Of a stretch of DNA of 43,514 bases, positions 38,345-43,514 are shown in pieces. This stretch comes from a virus. Position numbers and translations under genes: made by a program. The stretch lies in the IMG/VR virus record IMGVR_UViG_3300008267_000168, positions 1 to 43,514 of that record; one strand, 5' to 3'. Each line of letters begins with the position of its first letter. Position 1 is the first letter of the stretch. The notes below the pieces were generated by a model, which saw only the letters and a list, made by a program, of their open reading frames with translations, did no database searches and was not told the DNA's origin.

Positions 38345-38353
38345 AAAATCCCC

Positions 38354-40513
38354 TTACATTGGTTGTGGTATTTCGGGTGCAACAGGTGGTGCGCCAGCAG
38401 GCGCAGGAGGTTGTCCAGGCATCGGAGCGCCGGGCATTGCCGTGGGCATTGCTTGGCCATTGGCGCGTGGAATGAGTTGATCGAGGTTGATGTAATCGCC
38501 TGAACGCTCCACCGTGATCCGCATGAGTTCTTCCAGAGAATCAGCGATAACGTCAGGTGTGGCACCGCGTAGTTGTGCAATCTGCTGCACGCCAGTGGTG
38601 AGCTGCGGCAACAACACAGACCACGCTTGACGCTCGGCAGTGGTGTTGGGTTTGCCAGAGCTGCCAGCACGAATATCCACTTCCACCAGTGAGCGTAGTT
38701 CTTCCGGGCTTGTGATTTGCTGCCACATAGCATCAGGGCCAACTAGCTTGCGCACGTCATCGCCGGTCATGTTGGTTAGCGCCACTTCTGCCGTGTACAT
38801 GGCTAGATCGGTCAATGCTTCTTCCATCCAGTCACGCTCTGAACCGGTACGCGCTTGAAAACCTGTTTGCTGAATCTGTGCCTCAGTCGCAGTCTTGCCC
38901 GTGCTGACTTGGCTCAATGCTTCTTGAATGCCCCAGATACGCTCCAGTTCGCCAATGATTCGGGAACGGTCATATAGCGCAGGGTCAAGGCCAGCATAGA
39001 CAACAGGTTTAAACATTGTGCCAACATCAGTACCGGGCCGGATAGGTTCGACACCCACCATTTCCTGCTCGGTGCCATTAGCAATAGCACTAACATCAGT
39101 GGGCGAAAGGCCGGTCCTGTCGAACACAGTCTTGGGGACGATTCGCGAACGATGGCGTTTTTCAGCCGTGCCTATACGGTTGTACTCATCGACCAGCTTT
39201 GCACTGCGTGAAACCTTGCTTTGCGGGTGTCTCTGGCCGTCAATAGCGCCAGAGGCAAACAAGAAGAACGGATAAAACCGGCTTGTCGGCTTAGGCGAAT
39301 ACTCAGGACGCGCCCAGCAATCCAAGCCCTGTAAAGCTGTCATCACGCAGTTAGCGTTGCGGTTCCAAATCTCCACGCACATCACAAAATCGCCCGCCGT
39401 TTCGCCGTTCATCTTGTCGGTGTTCGACACGTATTCGTCAGCGTCCTTGGCATCCAACGACTCAATGCCAACAAGGTTCATCGACTCGGCCTTAGTCATT
39501 TCAGGCTTGCGTTGCTGATAGCACTTAAGCTTCCTGGCCTGCTCTTGCGATAGCTTGAAGTCAGCAACAGCGTCCTGTTTTGCCATCGGTATGTAGTGGG
39601 CAATCCAGTCAGCGTCCAGATAGTTCTCAATCGTCACGCCGGGTGCGACTTGAATGTACTCGGCCTGTCCGTTATCAATCACAAATCCCTTGGCAACGAT
39701 TCGCTCTACCTTGCTTTCCAGTGCCTTGAGTTGACGGCGATATTCAGCGAGCAATGCGTCTTGCTGAGCGCCTGCGGCTTCATCCATTTCCGCACGCAAG
39801 GCTGCGGCCTTGTTGATGTTGTCTTGCAAATCGTTGATCTTCTGACGCGTCACAGGGTCTTCACCCATGCGTTCCTGCCAGCTCGCCTTTAACCAGCCGA
39901 CAGAGACGGTCAGGTTTGAACGCACCCATGGACGCGCACGCATCTTGAGTTTCGCGTCTTTCCACAAGCGTTCAATGACCAGCTCAAGGGTTTCCGCAAA
40001 GGCTTTGGCTTCACGTTGCTTGCGATTGAACGCATCTTTCATCGCCTGGTATTGTTTCTGCACAGCAACATCGACAGCGGCGTTCTTTGCCAGTGTCAGC
40101 ATTTCCATATCGCCGGGGAATTGTGCAGCGGCCAATGCAACAGCCTGCTCAACCTCTGGCGACTTCTGAGCTTCTTCCTCTGCGATTTCCTTAATCAGCT
40201 CAATGTCAGGCACTTCGGCACACTTAGCCGGTGACACATCGCAGGCAGGGTCTTGCGCGTATAGAAACGACACCAGAATGTCGATGAATGTCCCGATGAT
40301 ATTGGCGTCAACGTCAAACGATGAGTCGCCACGGGCATATCGGCGGTCATAGGCGTACTGCCTGCGTGCATCTTCGTCAAACTTGCGAGCCTTCTTGATG
40401 CGCTCAAGCCATGAGTGAACGTCTGCACGCTCCTTGGCCTTGGCCGGCACCTTCATAGGATCGTCAGCCGCATCCATGCCAGCCTCGAAAGCCGTGTTGA
40501 TATCATCGCTCAC
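38354..40513 (-). CDS. portal protein
   Basis: A 719-residue protein, the usual size for short-tailed phages (P22 gp1, T7 gp8-like). N-terminal VHSWLERIKKARKFDEDARR and YARGDSSFDVDANIIGTFID lead into the wing and stem domains. The long helix about 170-270 (FNRKQREAKAFAETLELVIE, then KLKMRARPWVRSNLTVSVGW) is characteristic. The C-terminus is Pro/Met/Ala-rich (PTAMPGAPMPGQPPAP), probably disordered. It forms the dodecameric DNA channel at one capsid vertex. Confidence 0.9.
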   Translation of the reverse strand: MSDDINTAFEAGMDAADDPMKVPAKAKERADVHSWLERIKKARKFDEDARRQYAYDRRYARGDSSFDVDANIIGTFIDILVSFLYAQDPACDVSPAKCAEVPDIELIKEIAEEEAQKSPEVEQAVALAAAQFPGDMEMLTLAKNAAVDVAVQKQYQAMKDAFNRKQREAKAFAETLELVIERLWKDAKLKMRARPWVRSNLTVSVGWLKASWQERMGEDPVTRQKINDLQDNINKAAALRAEMDEAAGAQQDALLAEYRRQLKALESKVERIVAKGFVIDNGQAEYIQVAPGVTIENYLDADWIAHYIPMAKQDAVADFKLSQEQARKLKCYQQRKPEMTKAESMNLVGIESLDAKDADEYVSNTDKMNGETAGDFVMCVEIWNRNANCVMTALQGLDCWARPEYSPKPTSRFYPFFLFASGAIDGQRHPQSKVSRSAKLVDEYNRIGTAEKRHRSRIVPKTVFDRTGLSPTDVSAIANGTEQEMVGVEPIRPGTDVGTMFKPVVYAGLDPALYDRSRIIGELERIWGIQEALSQVSTGKTATEAQIQQTGFQARTGSERDWMEEALTDLAMYTAEVALTNMTGDDVRKLVGPDAMWQQITSPEELRSLVEVDIRAGSSGKPNTTAERQAWSVLLPQLTTGVQQIAQLRGATPDVIADSLEELMRITVERSGDYINLDQLIPRANGQAMPTAMPGAPMPGQPPAPAGAPPVAPEIPQPM

Positions 40514-41868
40514 AGAAAATTCCTTTTACGTTCGGTTTGTTGGCGAGATAAATCGCGGTCTTTCTTGGCGAACCAGTCCTCAGTGAACGGTTCGGCTTGC
40601 TTTGGTTTGCCTTCGGGTTCCGGCAGTGCGTTGTGCATGTTGTCAACGCCGCGACCGAATAGACTGCACACGTCCACCATGTCATCGGTCTTACCGTCTT
40701 GGCCGGTGAATGCGCAAAGTTGGTTAATCAGCCTGTCGCCCCATTCGCACTCAGGAACCCAAATGTCGTTGGTGCTGGCGTAGGCCGCAAAACCTAGCGC
40801 ACGGTCAGCTTTGGACGATGCAGATGCTAGTGCGTGCCGATAAACCGGAAGCCGTAGTCGCTGGATTTCACGCGTGATTGTGCCGTCTATGGTGCGAAGC
40901 ACTGTCCCCTTTTCCTCGAACACGGCAAGCGGTTTGTAACTTCTCGCCAGTTGCGTCCAAGCAGGGAGCCAGTCAGCCGCATCCTCTTGTCCTGAGTACC
41001 AGTCCAAAAACCAAATAGCGCCGGATGAGTCCACGCCGCCAACACCAAACTCATTCCAGTCTGGATCACGTTCTGGCGCGTCCGGGTCCGGTGCCCCCGC
41101 ATAGTCAGTGGACATATAGTTACGCAGCGTTTTCGGATGCTCGCCTAGCTTGTAACGCTTGAACCATCTGCGTTTGAATAGCAGACCAGCGGCTGATCGG
41201 CACTTTCCTTCCCAGACATGATCGTAAAGGTCGTCATTGAGAGCCTTGAGCTTTAATCGCTCGGAATCCATCGCCTCATTGAACCAAGGGTTATCTCGCC
41301 AATTGATCTGGCATACCCAAGCGTCTGGGTCACTACCTTTTACCCAGCGGCTATAAACGTAATCCGATTCCTGATCGGCATTGAAGGTCGCGATTATCTC
41401 GGCCCCTTCTTTCCGCACAATTGTCGGAATCAGGATGTTCCAGGAGTTGGCAGATATCTTGCTGGCTTCTTCAGCCCAAACTATATCAACACCCTCAAAT
41501 GACTTAATCGTGTCAGCGGTATGGTCTTGTAGCCCGATAAAGGCGAACGTGGAGCCAGTTGTCCTGCACTTAATCTCAGTCTTAAGGACTTCAAAGTAGG
41601 CTGCCATGCCTAGGCGCTTAATGTAATCCTTGATGACCTGCATCGAGGATTGAGCAATGGATTTTTGAATCTCGCGAACGCACAAGATGCGCAAGTTCTT
41701 CATGCTCGAAAGCATCACAAGCACCTGGGCAACCGTGTGAGACTTCCCGCCACCGCGTCCACCGTGCATGATCTTGAAGCGTTTAGGCTCCAGAATCGGC
41801 ATCAGCTTGACCGGTATCTGCAATTGCACAGGCTTGTGCATTGCCACCGGCTTCATCATGGCGTTCAT
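40510..41868 (-). CDS. terL: terminase large subunit
   Basis: The protein has 452 residues. The Walker A motif is HGGRGGGKS at about 35-43, Walker B is VDIVWAEEA at about 127-135, and the coupling region follows. The nuclease half shows NYMSTDYAGAPDPD and GGVDSSGAIWFLDW with the acidic residues needed for metal binding. It packages DNA into the head together with the small subunit, which overlaps its start by 4 bp. The type (PBSX/Terminase_3-like) is consistent with headful packaging, though that is not proven. Confidence 0.95.
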   Translation of the reverse strand: MNAMMKPVAMHKPVQLQIPVKLMPILEPKRFKIMHGGRGGGKSHTVAQVLVMLSSMKNLRILCVREIQKSIAQSSMQVIKDYIKRLGMAAYFEVLKTEIKCRTTGSTFAFIGLQDHTADTIKSFEGVDIVWAEEASKISANSWNILIPTIVRKEGAEIIATFNADQESDYVYSRWVKGSDPDAWVCQINWRDNPWFNEAMDSERLKLKALNDDLYDHVWEGKCRSAAGLLFKRRWFKRYKLGEHPKTLRNYMSTDYAGAPDPDAPERDPDWNEFGVGGVDSSGAIWFLDWYSGQEDAADWLPAWTQLARSYKPLAVFEEKGTVLRTIDGTITREIQRLRLPVYRHALASASSKADRALGFAAYASTNDIWVPECEWGDRLINQLCAFTGQDGKTDDMVDVCSLFGRGVDNMHNALPEPEGKPKQAEPFTEDWFAKKDRDLSRQQTERKRNFL

Positions 41869-42314
41869 TCGGATTTAGCTGCCACGGGCTGGATGATGAA
41901 CTGAGGTGCAGGCAAGTTATTACCGTCTGAATCGGCAAGCATCATCTTGTCGCCGTACTTCTTGGGCTTGAGTTTGGAAGCGACCCATTTACGGGCGTCG
42001 ATCCTTAGTCGATTACGGGCAACGGCTGTTGCATCAAAGGCAACAAGGACTTCTTCACCTTCTTCATTTACCAGTGAGCGAGTGCCAACTTCATCAGCAA
42101 TAGACGTGATTTCATCGGCCAAAGCCTCTGCTTGTTCCTCGCGTGCGCGTGCGTATTGCTCTGAGAATGCTGGAAAGTCGTTAAGCCACTTGAAAACTGT
42201 GGCCATCGAAGGCTGATCTTCATCCTTACAAATAGACCGTAGAGATTCGCCTTCTGCCAGTCTGTTACAGATGGCATCGCCAATCTTCTGTGTGTATGTG
42301 CTTACACCAGCCAT
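41865..42314 (-). CDS. terS: terminase small subunit
   Basis: The protein has 149 residues. N-terminal IGDAICNRLAEGESLRSICK and QPSMATVFKWLNDFPAFSEQ make an HTH of the type found in small terminases, followed by a helical oligomerisation part (ARAREEQAEALADEITSI). It recognises the packaging start site. A folded sequence that could be such a site lies upstream (42572-42632). Confidence 0.85.
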   Translation of the reverse strand: MAGVSTYTQKIGDAICNRLAEGESLRSICKDEDQPSMATVFKWLNDFPAFSEQYARAREEQAEALADEITSIADEVGTRSLVNEEGEEVLVAFDATAVARNRLRIDARKWVASKLKPKKYGDKMMLADSDGNNLPAPQFIIQPVAAKSE

Positions 42315-42557
42315 TTACACGGCCTCAGCAATAGCTGCTAACCGGTTACGGCCTGTCTCGGTAATGGCGTAACGCCCGTTTACCCTGTCGCGCTTGGCGA
42401 AGCCTTTGGATACCAGCCCATCGAGCAACATTGCATTGCTTGGGTTGTCTTGCTCGAACTCGAATGCCTCGCAGCTAAACTCAGCCGCAAGGTATCTCAA
42501 TCCCTCTGTGATTCGTTCTTGGTCGCTCATTTGCATGAGCATGACGACTGGCGTCAT
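42315..42557 (-). CDS. small winged-helix-like protein (80 aa)
   Basis: An 80-residue protein with LLDGLVSKGFAKRDRVNGRY then AITETGRNRLAAI, a typical end of a winged helix (strand-turn-strand and final helix). The start may be 42557 or a later ATG at 42536/42530; no strong ribosome site chooses between them. It may regulate late genes. Confidence 0.6.
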   Translation of the reverse strand: MTPVVMLMQMSDQERITEGLRYLAAEFSCEAFEFEQDNPSNAMLLDGLVSKGFAKRDRVNGRYAITETGRNRLAAIAEAV

Positions 42558-42571
42558 CGCTTCAAGGGAAA

Positions 42572-42632
42572 AACCCCAGCCCTAGTTCGAGTAGGTAAAA
42601 GCCTCCGCAACGCGGATTAACTATGCTGGGTT
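42572..42632. other. three-way-junction-like folded element upstream of small terminase
   Basis: Outer stem AACCCCAGC (42572-42580) with GCTGGGTT (42625-42632, one bulged C); inner stems CCTA/TAGG around GTTCGAG (42581-42595) and TCCGC-AAC-GCGGA (42604-42616). All three can form together. On the minus strand the second hairpin is followed by GGCTTTT, so it may act as a weak terminator. It could also be a packaging signal or a leader RNA. Confidence 0.4.
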
Positions 42633-42639
42633 GCCAGTG

Positions 42640-42837
42640 TTATTCGACACTTGCTGGCTTGTCGCTCCTCATGGTGACTATTTCATCAAGCTCGGCTTGA
42701 ATCTGTTTCTTTTTGTCATTGAATTGCTTGTGAAAAGCTTCAATCTCAGCTTTCTTTTGATATTTGGTTGAAAAATACACCCCAATCCAACAAGAGACGG
42801 CGCACAGAACGGCAATTACTAATAATTCAATGCCCAT
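42640..42837 (-). CDS. small membrane-anchored coiled-coil protein (65 aa)
   Basis: The start is the ATG at 42835-42837, seven bases after GGGAG; a TTG two codons upstream is less likely. One N-terminal membrane helix (MGIELLVIAVLCAVSCWIG) is followed by a charged coiled coil (KKAEIEAFHKQFNDKKKQIQ). Unknown role near the terminase genes. Confidence 0.55.
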   Translation of the reverse strand: MGIELLVIAVLCAVSCWIGVYFSTKYQKKAEIEAFHKQFNDKKKQIQAELDEIVTMRSDKPASVE

Positions 42838-43219
42838 TCCCAAGCTCCCTCAAATGATCCTGAATATCCTCCGCCAATCCCCCGAATGTCGGCTTAAGGA
42901 TTGGCAGGTTGTGACGTTTGACGTAGGTGTAAAACCCTACAAGTTCCGCGAAGTGGCCGGTGATCCATGCCTTGATGCACGTCCGTGACTCTGAAATGGC
43001 GAATGCGTCCAGGTTCCTGTCGATGAATAGATACGTTCCCCCTACCTCCTTGAGCCGTATTAGTTTGATTCTGGCGTGGATGACCCTTACCGCTTCCCCG
43101 ATGTTCTCGGGGTCAACTCTGCAAATTGGAGATGGTGCGTGCGACTGGTGAAAAGCCTCGTGGCTCTTACGTACCTTGCCAGTCTTGTCACTCGCTCCAA
43201 GGGTTTTTACGGCTTCCAT
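42827..43219 (-). CDS. hypothetical protein (130 aa)
   Basis: A 130-residue protein with a basic N-terminus (ASDKTGKVRKSHEAFHQS) and an alpha/beta remainder (VGGTYLFIDRNLDAFAISES). AGAGG lies just upstream of the ATG. No family recognised. Ends 11 bp inside the next gene. Confidence 0.6.
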   Translation of the reverse strand: MEAVKTLGASDKTGKVRKSHEAFHQSHAPSPICRVDPENIGEAVRVIHARIKLIRLKEVGGTYLFIDRNLDAFAISESRTCIKAWITGHFAELVGFYTYVKRHNLPILKPTFGGLAEDIQDHLRELGNGH

Positions 43220-43231
43220 GTCCGGCCTCTT

Positions 43232-43363
43232 TTAGTAGGGTTTTGGGTACTGTGGTTTTGGTACGGCGTAGCATGTTCGGTATTTGTAAATGTCAGCCCA
43301 AGTGCAAGAGGGCTTTTCAATCGGTGGGTTGAATAACAGCATCAGATATAAGTAAAAGCTCAT
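43232..43363 (-). CDS. small hypothetical protein (43 aa)
   Basis: ATG at 43361-43363 overlapping the preceding TGA, TAA at 43232-43234. The product (MSFYLYLMLLFNPPIEKPSC) has a short hydrophobic start and a Tyr/Pro-rich end. Called from coupling and spacing only. Confidence 0.5.
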   Translation of the reverse strand: MSFYLYLMLLFNPPIEKPSCTWADIYKYRTCYAVPKPQYPKPY

Positions 43364-43514
43364 TGTGTTTTTCCTTTTGTTGGTTGTGCCGCCCTAGCCC
43401 TGCGTTGTTTCTCTTTGCGTACCCTGTGATGCAATGTCTGAGCCGCCCGAATCTCTTTGTCCAGCAACGTGTCGAGCCGGTCTAGTTCCTTCTGGGGCAT
43501 GGAGCCGAGGTGGT
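43360..43514 (-). CDS. small basic helical protein, cut by the window edge
   Basis: The frame is open to the right edge. An internal ATG (43498-43500) would give 46 residues, MPQKELDRLDTLLDKEIRAA and onward, with a basic tail (HHRVRKEKQRRARAAQPTKG). If bases 1-4 are the same as 43511-43514, the gene continues to an ATG at 6-8, adding six residues (MNHLGS) for 52 in all. That ATG overlaps the TGA of the nuclease gene at 5-7 as ATGA, exactly the operon style. A DNA-binding or head-tail role is possible but unknown. Confidence 0.6.
   Translation of the reverse strand, partial: HLGSMPQKELDRLDTLLDKEIRAAQTLHHRVRKEKQRRARAAQPTKGKTQ

Noticed and set aside
1-43514. A diversity-generating retroelement, as in Bordetella phage BPP-1 relatives.
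   Set aside because: No reverse transcriptase-like protein and no near-repeat of the fibre 3' end was found.
1-43514. A CRISPR array or insertion sequence.
   Set aside because: No regularly spaced identical repeats of suitable length and no transposase-like protein were seen; the repeats near 14 kb are too few and too close.

Overview
The window looks like the complete genome of a temperate, short-tailed (podovirus-type) phage, not a stretch of bacterial chromosome. It has a tyrosine integrase, a lambda-like immunity region and a recombination module. It also has one long late operon running terminase, portal, scaffold, capsid, neck/tail proteins, internal virion proteins, a giant 2340-residue protein, tail fibre and lysis genes. 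No tape-measure, tail-tube or sheath genes are visible. The first four bases equal the last four. If they are overlapped, a small minus-strand gene cut by the window edge becomes whole and starts with a perfect ATGA overlap, so the molecule is probably circular or circularly permuted and about 43.51 kb long. Protein types (N-acetylmuramidase endolysin, small membrane holin, CP76-like CII, DUF1376 replication protein, BcepC6B/Bordetella-phage-like virion genes) suggest a betaproteobacterial host. That host call is inference from family resemblance only.

Layout. 1-5.4 kb, minus strand: the left early operon, read leftward from a strong promoter (TTGACA-16-CATAAT). It carries a Cro-like regulator, a CII-like regulator, small proteins, a SLOG-family protein, a DUF1376 replication protein, NinB, a YbcO/DUF968-like HNH protein and a PD-(D/E)XK nuclease. 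5.4-5.9 kb: the immunity region, a CI-like repressor flanked on both sides by copies of TGACATATAGCAAAG. 5.9-13.0 kb, plus strand: the right early operon, with many tightly coupled small proteins, a RecT/Bet annealase, SSB, a tRNA-like gene, an HNH homing-type endonuclease and an excisionase-like protein at its end. 12.98-14.16 kb: a convergent integrase and an attP-like region with iterated repeats. 14.17-43.5 kb, minus strand: late genes. In transcription order these are small early-late proteins, terminase, portal, scaffold, capsid, terminator, neck/tail proteins, internal virion proteins, giant protein, fibre, endolysin, holins and spanins. One small plus-strand membrane gene (18.9 kb) interrupts this operon.

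How the genes work together. The repressor and Cro-like protein probably compete at shared operators to choose lysogeny or lysis. RecT-type annealase, SSB, NinB and two nuclease-like proteins form a recombination set split over the two early operons. The DUF1376 protein and its overlapping partner probably recruit host replication machinery, since no phage polymerase, primase or helicase is seen. The virion genes resemble a T7/P22-like short tail with ejected internal proteins. The giant protein is of the polyvalent type and carries a GGDEF-like domain and a RadC/JAB-like domain.

The most unusual points are: the giant GGDEF + JAB protein; a tail hub protein that appears split into three genes with fibre-like genes and an Ig-like domain inserted; a second neck protein broken at an inserted FN3-like segment; a fibre gene with an in-frame TGA before its conserved C-terminus; a tRNA-like RNA with a 4-nt anticodon loop and 9-bp acceptor stem; and a predicted leaderless cro mRNA. 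Apart from the attP region (about 0.2 kb) and a 167-base gap before the capsid gene, gene spacing is tight, and no gene-free stretch exceeds 300 bases.
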